Shown here: in pieces, positions 15,495-28,937 of the stretch
Layout: each line of letters starts with the position of its first letter
Numbering within the stretch: the stretch's first letter is position 1
Assembly: GCF_036884655.1 (NCBI RefSeq)
Contig: NC_088337.1
Span: 33,703,501-33,767,500, forward strand
Reading direction: 5' to 3'
DNA length: 64,000 nucleotides
Source of the DNA: Musa acuminata AAA Group
Lineage: Eukaryota; Streptophyta; Magnoliopsida; Zingiberales; Musaceae
Notes under the pieces: generated by a model
Databases searched by the model: none
Seen by the model: the letters and a program-made list of their open reading frames with translations, nothing else
Told to the model about the DNA's origin: nothing
Program-made: the position numbers and the translations under genes

Positions 15495-16350
15495 TTCTGC
15501 TGCTCGCTTGGAAGTGGCAGTACCTACGAAAAGGAGCGCTTCATCATTTCCCCTCCCCCATCTGTTCGGCTAACTGTGTATCTTCATTATCACCACGAAC
15601 TTCTGATTTCCCTTTTGTCTCAGTTTTCTACTTCAATTAAATTTCCTCCTCGTGACTTCGTTTGAAATCCATCTCTCATTCTAAAGCTTCTCTTATGTGG
15701 GTGCTTCTGTTCTCTTCCACAACCCCATGAAATTTGTGCTCTCATGCTCGCATGTCTTTGTTGGTGTTTTTTATTTTCTCCTCTTATCCTGATCTAGTTA
15801 TGGGCTTTAACCTTCTTTTCTCTCTGGTGACTGTTCTACACAGTTGAGTTTGCATGTAAAGAAGATGAATTCATCTGAATCCGTAGGGATTTCTGACCCT
15901 TCTCTATTTTTTCAAAATAGGTTCATTTATGTATTTTTGCTAATGTGATTTTACTAGATTATTTCATACGTTCTTCTCTTCATGATAATGAATGGTAAGA
16001 AACCTTAATTTAATCCCTATTACTCCCCTTGTTGACAGCTTCAATTTCACTCTGTTAACCTGTACAAAAAAATCTTGTTTATAAAATATCAGATTAGGAT
16101 ATTATTTACTTTATTATTGGTATTTATATCTCTAATGACTATAACTTCTATTTTAGAGATTAATTTATCAGATTATGACATAATAAACTATCTTTGTTAT
16201 GGTGTCCAAACTGATGGTTCTGTTTACTTTTTGGTTTCAAATCATGAACATTAACATACATATTAATGACAATGCAGAATTCCTACAATGTATTGATGCA
16301 CTTTACATTCTTTTTCTATTTTCAAATTCTTGCAGGTTTCTGTCGGTCTA

Positions 16351-19300
16351 ATGTCCATAAATCAGAAAGTTTGCAATTGTAACTTCTCCGCTGCAGCTGT
16401 TTTCTTTTGTATAGCATTATTTATTGGAAGCACATTGATTACAGTCGATGTGAAGGAGGTATGTTTTGTTTTACTAATTAGGCTGTTCTTATTCATCTTT
16501 TTCAGAATATGCTAAGAATTGGTCATTTGATCGAGAGGGTTGTCATAGAATCATCTCTCTACTCCATTTCAGAAGATTTCCTATGTTGCAAAAATGATTC
16601 AGAAACACTCATCTAAATATATTCTCTAAACATATACAATTCCTTTGGAAGTAATCTTTTCTGCCTTAGTCACCGGTTAATGGCATTGCCAGTAGAAATC
16701 TATTTCCCCGCCTGAGGATATCTTGATTCGTTCCTGATTACTCCTTTTCATCTCTATTAAGCTGTCAAAACAAATATGTAATTCTACTGCATAGAAGATT
16801 AGAACACTGAAGAATCAGTATCCTTACCGCCTGCTACACTAACAATTTTTTGCTTCATTTGCAGAAAATAATGGCATGGTTGCCAACTGATTCATCGCAG
16901 AATTTTCAATTTGATTTGAACAATAACACAGCAAACTCGAAGCCCAATGAATCTGACCCATGCTCGGTATTTACTTTCTGTCTTCCATGCTTCTTTTTTG
17001 TCATTGCAAAGCTAGTTCAAGATCTCTGCAACATGTTATATCTGAGTAATTTGTTTTAATCATCTTGTGCTTTTGTAAGTAACTTTGTTTATTATCTTAT
17101 TATCATTGCCTGTATGAGTTTAGAATCAATGCAGACCTTCAGGAATTGAAGCATTGCCTAAAGGAATGGTTTCCCAAACATCAGACTTGGAAAGGCAGCC
17201 ATTATGGGGTTCTATAGAGAAAAAGGTGGTTTGATTTTTCTCATGATTCATTTACAATTTAGACTATTATAATCATTAAAATGTTACTCATAGTTACCAC
17301 CCGTAAGGTAATATAATTTCCTGATTGCTTGTTTATGTGAATGCAATTTGTGTTATGACCCTCCTTCTACAAACTTTAGGGGCTTATAGCCTTTCTCTAA
17401 TCTTAGTTAATTCCAGGGAGATTCAAGTTCGTTCAAGAACTTATTAGCAATTGCAGTTGGACTAAAGCAGAAACAAGTTGTCAATGAAATTGTCAAGAAG
17501 GTATATAGATGTGACTTACTTTAAACTGTATTCATTTTGAAGCATGGTCTGAACAAAACACTTACAGATAGTCAATTGTTTTCTAATTCTTTTGTGCATT
17601 ATATACAGTTCCTTTTCAGTAATTTTACCATAATTCTTTTCCACTATGATGGGGTGGTTGATGAATGGAGCGACTTAGAATGGAGTGACACTGTCTTGCA
17701 TATCTCTGCAATCAATCAAACAAAATGGTAAATTCAGAAAATGCACATTCCTTGTCTCAAAGTGTAACTGGGATTCTATTCTTGAGATAAAATTATAAGA
17801 AGTATGTGCATGTGTTGCAGGTGGTTTGCGAAACGTTTCTTACATCCAGATATAGTCGCCTTGTACAGTTATATCTTTCTCTGGGATGAGGATATTGGAG
17901 TTGAAAATTTTCATCCTGGAAGGTTGTTAGTTCATTTTTCTTTCCGTGTTAAAATTGAATATGCAAGATATGCTTCCAGATCTAAGCAACCAAGCTATGA
18001 GAATGCCTTTGTTTTTGTATTTATATTTCGTTTTCCATCCATAATCTGACTGTTCACCTCATTTTAATATCAAATTTAGTCTTGCCTTTGTTTATATATA
18101 TATATATATATATATATAAAGGGATGCTAAAAGCTATACATCTTCTTGGCTCTATAATAATAGTATAAATATTTGGGTCTAGTGTTCTTTTAAGTAACAA
18201 ATCTAATAGTTGCAGATACCTGGAGATTGTTGAAAGGGAAGGATTAGATGTATCACAACCTGGACTTGATACTGAGAAGTCAAAAGTTCACTACCGATTT
18301 ACAGAACGTCAAAGGGAAGGTGATGTACACAGGTATTTTCTTGTCTATTCAATGAAAGCACTTATTTATGTTTCTCTTTATTTCATTTCATATAGTCTTT
18401 TTCATGGAGGTACAATGTGTGACCAAGTCCCAATTCTATTGGTATTGGTAATCTTTTGTATAAAATTAATTTGTTCTTTCAACAGAAGGATTTATGATTT
18501 GGCACAAGGCTTGAGATGTAATGAGAACAGTACTGGTTTTCCATGCGCTGGGTGAGTGACCCTTTCAAAACTTGCTATCCTATCCATGTATCGATATACT
18601 GATCTTAATGTAGAAATATTTCTCTCTTTTCTCTGAAAATAATTGTTTTTTAATAAGTTATATGCAAATTTACAGTCAGATGCCACCTTTTTACCATCTC
18701 TAAGATTTGATGACTCATTTGTATAGTTTCCACTGCCGTTTGGGTGCTTGATCAGATTATATGGAATGTTCATAAATAATGGCAACTATCATTCTCCAGA
18801 AACAACGTATAGTTATTAGAGTAACGACCTTGATAATATAGGAGTGAATGGATCTCTAGGGAGCACTCATCTCGATGTGCATTAAGTAATCTCAAGAAAA
18901 CACTCATCGACACAGACGTTGTCAAAGATTCCCAAAGAACCTGATATTTTCTTTTGGTTTACTACTTTGAAACATTGCATTCATCATTAAACTTGAAAGA
19001 ATAGGGTCTCATCCATGTGGATGAAAATGCTTGAGCCATATTTACTATTGCAGGTCTTTCGAGGAAAATAAAATCCAACATCATCTTGAACTTCTGTAAA
19101 TATACAAGCTTAAGATGATCTTAAGTTTTGTTTAAATATTTCATCCAAGTCTTAAGCAAATGCACTTCTGTAATCCTATAAATTAGTGGATCTGACCATA
19201 GTTTTTGAGATTGTTATTGCTCATGGTGCTGTAATTAAGATTGCAAATCCTAGTTTATGATCCTGTTGTGTCAGATCACAAGTGACCAATATTGTCAAGA

Positions 19301-21925
19301 TTATTTGTGAAGCAAGAGGAAGTGAGGGAATGGCAAACACTGAATGGCTTCATACAACTAAATAAAAGAGAAGAGAAGTGAGGTTATCATAGAAAGTGAA
19401 ACTAAATCTTAGATAGTAATGGTAAATTAATTTTTTTAGCACTTTTTTAACCAATTAACAACTAGTCTTTATTCCCTCTTTAACCATATATTCACTGTCA
19501 CTAAATAACATCCCAAGGCTGCTTAGATTGCAGGGGTTATTCTCAAATGGTTAATCCAATAGTTAGACAAACTGTATGTACATTTCAAGGGATACTATGT
19601 CCAGAAAAATTAATTAAATTTAGATACCTTTGCAGCATATCAAAAGAAATGTAGCTAGGGTTCGTATGGTTCATTTTATATGGGCTTTAGGAAATTTTTG
19701 AGCCAAACTTAATCGAATAAAATCTGTTGTCAAAAATACCAAAACGAACTAAAGCAAATAAAAACAAAGCTTGAACTCAAATTGGTTGGTCTGATTCGTT
19801 TCTAATCTTTATCTATATTGTGTTACAATTATTTGGCCATAATTGTAAAGTGCATAAATTTTTAAATACATCGAGTTCATGAGGATAAAAATTGTCCTAT
19901 TTGTTTGTATATTAATCTGGTTGAACAACATCATCTACTACAGTTATATTGTTGTAATATATGGATTTATGCTCTTATAAAGATATGTATTTGGTGTACC
20001 ATTTCTTTGTTTATTTTTATATTTGGATTGTTCTTTAAATTGCAAACTGAGTGAAACTGAGACTTATTTGATCATTTTTTTTTCACAGAATTGAGCTAAT
20101 TAATCTAATAAAAATCCATAAGATAGGACCAGATGTCCTGGTTTGGTTCATTTGCATACTACCCTTAACTGTAGTATGTCTTTACCTTCATAAAATGACA
20201 AAAAATTGTAGTGCAATTCAGGTAAGTATAATTGTGAGCTTGTTGCACTTAAACCTGCATGCATGGAATCTTTTATAGAGTTTTGACGTCTAAATAGGTA
20301 TTTTATTTTAAAAAAGAAAAAAATAAACTAGATTCTGAGCTTTTTTGTTTTTTTTGCTTTCAGTTTCCACTTTCTTTCATAGCCCTTTAGCAACACCTGC
20401 TTATTTAAGCAGTATAATTAGTAGCTTTTTCCCTGAAGAAAATCTAATTTCTTTTCCACATTAAACTTGTTTACATGTAGGTTTGTGGAAATGATGGCTC
20501 CTGTTTTCACATGGTCTGCATGGAGATGTGCATGGCATATGATTCAAGTCTGTCAACTATGCTTAATTTTCACATATTCATCCAAATTAATAAAGTTTTG
20601 AAGCATGCATATCAATGCATTCCTATCATATGAAAATGTAGTCATATTTATCTTTATCTGCTGCACCTGTCTGCAGAACGACTTGATTCATGCGTGGGGT
20701 TTAGATATGAAACTTGGTTACTGTTCTCAGGTAGCATTTTCATACCAGGTATTGCCGGTTAATATATTTTGAAAAGATGACATCTAATAATATTGTTCCT
20801 TATTAGGGAGATCGGACCAAAAAGGTTGGCGTGGTAGATAGTGAATACATCACACATATGGGGATTCCGACTCTTGGTGGATCCAATGTAAGAAAGGCAA
20901 GTCAGTAGAACAAATATACACGGTTTTTACATTTCTGATGCTATCTACCTCGTTGTTTGTATCTTTGATCATGGTTCAATTCGAATTGGAATTAGAATCG
21001 AACCGGTCTAGTGATTCATTAATTCCAAACTGAACTAGAATCAGACCTGGGCAGTTTGGTTACGGTTCCTGGCTTTTGGGAATCAGTGGTTCCTAAATCA
21101 GCAGTTTGGTTCCGGTTCGAACTAAGGATTCACAATTAAAAAAATATTTTTTTTCTTCTATTTTTAAATTATTTTAATAAAAAAATAAAAACTGGCAGTT
21201 CAAACTGAAATCGGAATTGGGTTCCGATTTCATTTTCAGAACTAGCTCTTATGTGGTTCAGTTTGATTTTCCAAAATTTAAGAACCGGAGCCGTCAGGTA
21301 TAGTTATTTGCCCGTCATGTGATGTTAAAATCTATCCTACATATGAGATAGATGCACAACTAAGATGTACTAGTTACGAATTCTGATTTTTATTTGCATA
21401 TCCAAAACTAACTGCCAATGATCTTGATTAATTTACAGCTTCAAGAAAAAGAAAAACTTACTACCAATGATCTTGATTAATTTATTGTTGGAAACCGATA
21501 TAAGTTGTTGCAAAATCCACTTGACAAAAGGTTTTGTTGTTAGTCAATAGTTTGCAATTGCCTTAAACCTAGTAGTACATTGATGTGGATCGCTTGTCTG
21601 GGTGGTCAAGCTACAGAAAGCGACATTTGTTCATTACTTGTGTAGGGCTTCTTGGTTTGTTCATCAATCTGACTGATGTTGTGCACTTGCAGGACTCAAA
21701 TGGATCATCTACCACAGATCTCAGAGCTGCAGTATGTATCATAATTTGCTTATAATAATTGCTTTCTGATCTGTTGCGTTTCTTCTGCACTGTTTATTCA
21801 CTGGACTGAGCTGTCTTGTGCAGGTGGTAGACCGCTGCTATGCTGAACTGGACATGTTCAATAAGAGATGGCAAGATGCTGCACAAAAAGATAAATGCTG
21901 GACTGACCGATACCCTCAAGCCTGA
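16351..21925 (+). CDS. DUF707 family protein, 13 coding exons, 380 aa
   Basis: Exons 16351-16458, 16865-16966, 17124-17225, 17417-17500, 17609-17727, 17821-17922, 18216-18332, 18486-18551, 20481-20547, 20677-20730, 20807-20887, 21693-21731 and 21824-21925 all have GT/AG borders and sum to 1143 nt (380 codons plus TGA). The N-terminus is MSINQKVCNCN followed by one hydrophobic segment (about residues 14-32), so a type II membrane anchor is likely. The DUF707 (PF05212) body is complete: NQCRPSG, ILFHYDGVVDEW, WFAKRFLHPDIV, FLWDEDIGVENFHPGRYLEIV, GLDMKLGYCSQGDR, GVVDSEYITHMGIPTLGGS, and the tail AELDMFNKRWQDA. The biochemical function of the family is not established; the anchor and the WDED-type acidic motif would suit a Golgi enzyme, which is only inference. 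The first exon starts at an acceptor, so a 5'UTR intron exists upstream. Introns 8 (1.9 kb) and 11 (0.8 kb) are the long ones. Confidence 0.92.
18093..18118. repeat. (TA)n microsatellite in DUF707 intron 6
   Basis: TA run inside the intron between 17922 and 18216. Confidence 0.9.
20968..21310. repeat. Possible small non-autonomous element in DUF707 intron 11
   Basis: This intron stretch repeats GGTTC/GAACC motifs in both orientations (CGAACCGG near 21000, GGTTCCGGTTCGAAC near 21103, GAACCGGAGCC near 21283), a pattern common in short plant repeats. No exact terminal repeat or target duplication could be fixed, so the borders are rough. Confidence 0.35.
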
Positions 21926-24461
21926 AAGACCATGTCGCTCCACCGTCCTTTCAACTCCACCACCATCAGAATCCCAAGTGCAGTGGGAAGTCTTTGAATA
22001 AGGAAGCAGAGGATATCACTCACCTACCATCCACCACTAATTGTACATGAAGACTTGCTAGCGCTACCGAGATCACTTTTTGAGGCTATTTTAGGTGAAT
22101 CTCGCATTTGTAAGTCAAGACGATTGGCTCTTTCGCAAAGATCATTATTTTAGGTAATCCTATTTAATTTTGCATGCGTGCAATGAGTTTTTCCTCTCTC
22201 TTTTTTTTTTTTTCCGGACTATAATTTCCCAGAAAATTTTCTGTAGGAATGCTCTATGTTCCTCCATATGCTTTCGGCTTTGATACCAATGGAAGCCGTG
22301 GTTTTCATGTGCTGATTAAGAGACAACAGAAAGGATCCTTAGCGATTCGACGTTGTTTACTAGTGCTTTAGTTGACAACGTAGGCCTCGCTTAGACAACC
22401 AATGGGGAAGGCCATCTTCTTCGGTCGGTGGCTTTGCCGATATGACTTTTTTCTTTTATTTGCGTTGAAATCCAATAGGTTTTGTCATGTATGGTCGAAT
22501 AATCCAATGTTACACATCTGTATAATCCAATGTTACACATCTGTGACTAGCTCTTCTAAATGGACATGTATCCAGATCTTGTTTAGAGACCGTGCAAGCC
22601 GAGGGTTTCAACTTTGCACAAGCTTCTCTACCGTAACACTTCTGGAGTCGTGTGCCATGTATTGACAGTGTAGGTAAAGATTTATAGATTTTACTCACCG
22701 ATTTTTTTTAAAGTAAAATTATATTAACTAAAATATAGAAATACAAAAAGAATTATATGATCAGAGATACAAAAAAAGGAATCAAAATCCTAAAAAAATA
22801 TATATTATATATCTTCAATCAAGATTCTTATTGCCCAAGGAGTGAGAATCATCTTGACTCTATAGGATCCACACCAATATCTTTAACTATGATTCAACAT
22901 GAATCATCTTGACTCTATCTTAAGCAATAATTCATAAATCATCTTTGATAGTATTTGTCTCCTAATAGAGAGAATGCACCCTTTTCCAACACACCTATAC
23001 CCACCCAGTAAAACGGAGTTCACGAGTATCATTTATTAATATAAATCCTACTCCATAATCTCTATCCTTAATAGAACTATCAAAATTGAGTTTTACTCAT
23101 CGAGGCCTCCTCTAAGATACTTTTATGCTCTTGAGTTGATCATGTCATAATATTTGATTAATGTAATAATTTTATAAAAAAATATCATACATAAAACTAA
23201 TCATACACTTAAAAGAAAAACTCTCTTTTAAGTGTATGATTAGTTTGATCATTTGAAGACATTATAATACATCATTGTAAAAGCGAGTATTTTGATCATT
23301 TGAAAAAAAACATATAATCTCAGTGGACATGATGAAAAATGAATGGCTTCCTTCATCTTGGGAGACTCCCGAGATATGCGAGACTTTCTGGAGATGCCAC
23401 CCTTTATTTTTTTAATATTATTTTATTTAGTAATGTCGAATGATACAGACGAGTGGACCAACATGTTGGCTGCTCGTGAATCACGTCGCCACCGTCCCAT
23501 CCCAAGGAGAGGAGCTTCACAATCCCTGGACGCCCGGGTTCCACGGGCGAACCCGCCGCGAGGCCGCTGTGGCTCCCGCTCGGACCCCTGTCGCAGCTGC
23601 TATGGTCTCCTTTGCAAATCTCATCCTCCGCAACTCCTCGCCGCAAGCCAGCTATCAGATCCAACGGCAGCAGATCAGTTTCGAGTACTTGAACCCACTC
23701 GCTCGACATCTGACTTGCCCTTGCAAGATGGTTCTTTCGAGGCTCCCCTTTTAGCCAATCCCCATGAAGCGTGGCCCAGGGAGCACCTCTGTTCCATCAT
23801 TTCCTTCTCTCTCCCATTGTGGTTCCCATTGACCCTCTCCCTCTTCCCTCTTCCCTCTTCTCTCTCTCAAACGCATCGAAGAAGTAAAACCAAATCGAAT
23901 AAGGAGTAGTATTTGTGAGGAAATATTGGGCTTCTCCTTCTTGCATCCACGAGGTACGAGAATACCATTTGTAATGTTTACTTGCCAACTCCTGTTTCTG
24001 ATACGTAAATTTGCAGGTAGATTAGCCGGTTTATGAGACCAAGAAAGACCTCTGTTCGAGTAACCATAGAATTTCTATTCAGAGAATCATATAGTTGTCG
24101 ATCGTATTTAACTATCGTTGGATTTTTCAGATCCCTGATCTCATAGAGTTTTTTTCTGACACCAATGCGAGGCATCAATTTCTTTAAATAATCATGGTGA
24201 GCATATCAGTGGATTTTCGTACCACTCATTGCATCGTTTCGTCGTATATTTGTGTTCGAATTTTTCGGTCTTTTAAAAATACAATTGATTCTTGTTGTCA
24301 CGTTTACATTGGAACTCCTTGATGAATAAGGAAAAAGATTGAGTCGTATACCACCATTGAAATATTCCTACTGATACATTCTTTTTAGGAGCTAATTTGA
24401 TTCAGGTTCAGTTTGACTAAAATTTTCTTCTTTAATTTTACATATCAGGCTTGCTATCTCA
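21926..24461. other. 3'UTR of the DUF707 gene and spacer
   Basis: The first ~300 bases are probably 3'UTR. Around 23480-23960 lies a GC- and then CT-rich block ending in CATCCACGAGGTACGAG, which could be a 5'UTR exon with donor for the gene starting at 24763; this is inference. The 188-codon frame at 23343-23909 across it resembles no protein family and is not called. Confidence 0.45.
22499..22544. repeat. 23-bp perfect tandem duplication
   Basis: The unit ATAATCCAATGTTACACATC plus TGT occurs twice in direct contact. Confidence 0.9.
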
Positions 24462-24573
<112 letters not shown>

Positions 24574-24762
24574 CCAGATGAGTACAGACAATATATATAC
24601 ATATATTCCTGAGAGTGTGCATTCTGTCGCTTCATTTGCCACTTTTGCAGCTTTGAACTCAAGTATGCATTAATTTGAGATATGTATTATAACTTACGCT
24701 TTCAAGTAGAGAGAATTGGAGTACAGTGCAACAAGAGGTCAGAGAGCTAAGCAAGACATTTG

Positions 24763-25926
24763 ATGGACTGTGTGCATGGGGATGCAGAGAGTAAGCATGA
24801 GCATCTGAAAACACATCCCGCGAAAGCTGTCGCTGAAGATGGTGATCCCCCTCCAGGAAACGAAAATGAAGTTGAGAAGGAAACAACTTGCTCTTCCTCT
24901 GCTACTTCCGATGACTCGTCCGAGGATTTCTTCCAGTTTGATCCAGCTGAACTCAGCAAGTCAGTCGTGGCGAACGATCAAGAGATGAGAAGCCACTGTG
25001 GTGCAGCTACATCAAGCACGAACGGGTTCCTAATCCTCATCGATGATGACGATGAGGATAGCATCCTTGCAGAGGCCCAGCCGGTGGGTATAGCTGACAC
25101 CGGTACCTCCTGCATGGTGGCTTCGAGACAGTCACCTCCAGTTCAGGTGATGGAGAGATTGGACGTCCCCGACACGGGTCGGATTCCCTCCCCCATCTTC
25201 ACAAGGGACAGGTCCACGATGACGCCGATGGAGTGGAGCGTGGCCTCCAACGAGTCTTTGTTCAGCATCCATGTAGGGACTTGCAGCTTTTCCAGAGACC
25301 ATCTCATTCTGATGGGCAGGTCAGGGGAGTTCACCCCCATCGACTCCGGTAGCCCTGTGGAATCCTGCCGACTGACGTCTGCTGTTCCAGGCTCAGATCC
25401 TGTAGGAAACGAGGGCGCCGGCGCCATGAAGGGTGCGGATCTGGAAGAGCAGCTTTATTCGACGAGTGAGGGTGCAAAACTGTCCACCAGACTATCTCAC
25501 CGATCAGCTATTGGCAGCGCATCCAGCTTTCAGTCGTTTGCGTTTCCAGTGTACGCTCTCCATGTCCATTACTCTCATTAGGGCAAATGTTTTAGATTAT
25601 GAGAATTAGGATAAGGCTTTCATGTTGATAAGTCTCCATGCATATCGAGCGACTTCTAATCCTGCTGCTTATGTAGATACGTGCAAGTTTATGTGACATA
25701 AGAGATTTAGTTTGCTCCGGGTACTTTTCTTTGTCAATGAAAATGCTGAATATAAATGTGAAACAAAAAATGATGATACAGATTGACAGGTAAAGGAAGT
25801 AGTAGCTCAATGAAGGTGGAACATGGGCATCCACTTCAGACTGATACACCAAAGGAGGAAGAAGCTGCTGCTGCAGGAGAGAATAAATGGTGTCCATGCT
25901 TTTCTTGTTGCTCATCCTGCTGCTGA
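24763..25926 (+). CDS. Plant-specific protein of unknown function with Cys-rich C-terminus, 310 aa
   Basis: Two exons, 24763-25550 and 25782-25926, join at GT..AG (FAFP-V-LTGKG) and sum to 933 nt, 310 codons plus TGA. The ATG at 24763 is the first in frame after a TTG. The chain is mostly polar and probably disordered: an acidic/Ser-rich N-terminus (SSSATSDDSSEDFFQFDPAE), an acidic run IDDDDED, a block IPSPIFTRD..TPMEWSVASNESLFSIHVG..SFSRDHLILMG that I recall as the conserved core of an uncharacterised plant family, an FQSFAFPVL segment and an ending WCPCFSCCSSCC. The terminal Cys cluster is six Cys in twelve residues; metal binding or S-acylation are possibilities, not shown. No transmembrane segment or enzyme motif is seen. 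A compound microsatellite lies in the promoter region. Confidence 0.8.
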
Positions 25927-27441
25927 GAGGGTAACAAATATAGCAAATCTCCATATTTGCAGTTTTTCCGGTGATGCAGCCTTCCATGTTGAATTGCGTT
26001 TTGTTTCAATCGTCCTGCAGCTTTCGCAAATGAAATTTTGTTCAGACAGAGAGAAGCGCATATGTTCATGGTCATCAGTTCCTCCACGTCTGTGCCTTGG
26101 AAGGCTCGGCATGATGAAGGAGGCCGTCTTTTGCTCGCCTGATGATAACGTATTATGCCTTTTTTTTTTTTTTTTCTTTCTCTCTATCATAATGCAGATA
26201 TGCACTAATTCTTTCAAAATTTAGTTATCTTCGAATGCTAATGCTGGATTTAGAGAAATCATTACTAAAAAAACTGGGAGCAACCAACCCCACAGCGGAA
26301 TGCAGGACTTGCAACTGAAGTCGGTCGGTCTTTTACCTACAACACATACGAGGAGGCTCTCACAATCTGGCTAGAAGCAACGGGATTTGTGTTAAGTTTG
26401 TAGCGAGCGCTGGCTTATTAAGTAACTTAAGCTCATAATGTGACAGGATTAATTTTTTTCATATTCCCGAGAGTTTGCGGCCTGGTTTTTGTCCAGTCGA
26501 AATCGAAGCTTTTAGCATCGCTTGATGTTTGGCGCACTTTTACAAGCAGCAAAACAAAACAGAATTTTAAATAGAAAAAAAAATGTAAAAAGACTTTAAT
26601 AATAATTAAAGAAAAAGACTTTTCATTCTAACTCAATTAGGTTGTATCAAATCTTCAACTGAACATGATCGGCTGTTGCTCTTTTTCATTATCATTCTTC
26701 AACAATAACTGATCACAAATATTATAAAGTCTTTCAATGTCGGATATCTAAATTTAAGATTAAATAAGAAAAAAAATAAATGTTTTTTTTTTAATTTTAA
26801 AATATGCTAAAACCTTTATAATTTTTATTCAAAATCGCTCAAATTATTTTACACTTTATTTTATAAGACTTGAAAACATATAATAAACTAATGTAATTGA
26901 TAATTATATTATTTTTAGTATAGTGGTCAAAACATTGTAACAAGTCAAATTTTAATGTTGAATCGAGTGATGTTGTTCTTAAACTATTATAAATATCTAT
27001 TTGAGTTATAATATATCAAATGGTTTCTAGTGTGTTTTGATTTTATTAACTTATTTATAGTGTTTTCAAGTAAGTTTTGTAGTGTTCTTGTTGTTGTGGT
27101 GATCAAAATGCTATAATAGGCGAAAATACTATAACAGACGAATTTTTTTTTAAAGGTAGTTTGCGTATTTTTTTTTAATTAGGAGTTTTATTCGAATAAA
27201 AAATAAAATGGGACACCAATCGGGAAATACTCAAAATATAATTATTTTTAAGAAAAATCATCCTAGAAACATGTTTGTATCATTGAAATGAGAATATAAA
27301 TTGAGGATAAATAATCCAATATGACATGGATGTTTTCTAAGTTTACTTGCAAATGTTGCGGTTAACAACTTAGGACAATTAGTATTAGTGCATGAGAGAC
27401 ATAAGAAGACTAAAGAAAATTATATAAAAATAATAATAAAT

Positions 27442-27443
<2 letters not shown>

Positions 27444-27495
<52 letters not shown>
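27444..27495. repeat. (TA)n microsatellite
   Basis: Pure TA run of about 52 bases. Confidence 0.95.
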
Positions 27496-27497
<2 letters not shown>

Positions 27498-28663
27498 TCT
27501 TGACTTATTAATTTTTACGAGTCTCAATAAAAAAACGTGTAGTCGATATCAAGTTGTTGGAATATTAGGGCTTGTGATGACTGGCAACGTCGTCTTTCTT
27601 TCCTCAAGATCTTTCGAGGAATAAGATGTTATTTAGAACCGTCATTTCACGGATCATGCATTACAAGTAAATCATTTCCCAATTCCGTCGAGTCTATTGT
27701 CACTACGAGCAGTAGATCAACATGTGCAGATCACCTTAATATTCACTCAGCCTTTCCTTTCATTTCTAGCTTTATTTCTTTTCTGATCGCTTATATCCCA
27801 TCAAAAACAAACCAAGAAGATGCAGCGCATCACATGAAGACGACACCTGACTTTGTTAATGTGCTATAGTATAAAAAAGTTGCAAGGTGAGTTGTCATCG
27901 TGAGTGCTTAAAACAAAGTTTACCATCACATCAACTGGAGAGTGTTTAAAGGCCACAATATTCCATCTCGCAAGCAACAGACTTTTTAACTCAATTATTT
28001 GCCTCTCATAGGACGGCTCATGTATTTTGAGGCCAAATCATTTCGATGGTTCTCTCAAAGGATTACAAGGATAATTCTTCTTTTCACTGCAAACCGCATC
28101 TTTCCAACGACCGAGGAGATGTCTGATATATCAGCTAGCTCTGTGCATAATTATTCAACCCATACATGTAACATTTTCTTCTTTTTTTTTTTTGTTTAAA
28201 TATACCAATTTTACAATGAATCTCAACTTTGGCTGCGCTGAGCATGTGCAAACACAGGCATATCACAAGCAATAAAGTGGGTATTGTCATTCGAGTCTCA
28301 TCAATGATGGAGTGATTGGCATTTCTTGAAGCAAACTAGTGCATGACATTCTTCACAAGCAAATCAGCTGATTCCAGAGACTCGAGTAAATGGAGCTGAT
28401 CCACTTCTGTGCCAACCCATATGTTCCCTTGGAAAAGAAGACAAACATTTGTAAAGCTTTACCAACACATTAACCTTCAGATGGAAGCTTCCAGTAACAC
28501 GATCTACAAAAGGTGCGAAGCGCTTATCACATGAATGAGAAAACTCAGCTTTATGATAGAGAAGAAAGAAAGAGGAGAAACTTACATGTCAACAATTGAA
28601 AGCAGTGAGGAAGATTGGCCCTTCAAAAACAAGGGAACCAGCGAGCTTGTGCACTTGTATTTG

Positions 28664-28691
<28 letters not shown>
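28664..28691. repeat. (TA)n microsatellite
   Basis: TA run of 28 bases about 250 bases upstream of the MAP65 start. Confidence 0.9.
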
Positions 28692-28694
<3 letters not shown>

Positions 28695-28937
28695 TTTTTC
28701 TTTGAAGCTCATCAAAGGAACCATCACTGTTGTGCTGCGTGTCTTCAAAGCAAAACCAACTTGGAAGGCCACTTTCACCATCCATCACAGCTTTGCCACC
28801 TTTCTCCTCCTTTTATACCACACCTCTAATTTCTTCCTTGAATAATGCTTGATCAGGGGAATCTGCTCTGTTTTACAACCACTTGAAGAACTTACATTGA
28901 CAAAACTGTTCCCTGAGACTGTTCCAGAATTTATGAG

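Larger units (their letters stand above)
12222..16335. other. Intergenic DNA upstream of the DUF707 gene
   Basis: Mostly non-coding. It contains a short G/T-rich GGTGGCGGTGGCGG run near 13245, a 26-bp imperfect direct repeat (GTTTTGAATTA.GAGTACTATTTA) near 13312 and 13353, a GA-rich stretch near 14465-14480 and 14794-14810, and purine-rich DNA 15000-15080. One or more 5'UTR exons of the gene starting at 16351 are likely here, since its first coding exon begins at a splice acceptor (TTGCAG at 16330-16335), but I could not place them. Confidence 0.45.
25927..28937. other. 3'UTR and spacer before MAP65
   Basis: Non-coding, AT-rich, with two TA microsatellites. ORFs here are short and unrelated to known families. 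The last ~100 bases before 28938 are probably the MAP65 leader. Confidence 0.5.

Noticed and set aside
23343..23909. 188-codon plus-strand ORF, the second longest in the window
   Set aside because: No family resemblance, composition shifts from AT- to GC- to CT-rich along it, and the region looks like promoter or leader DNA.
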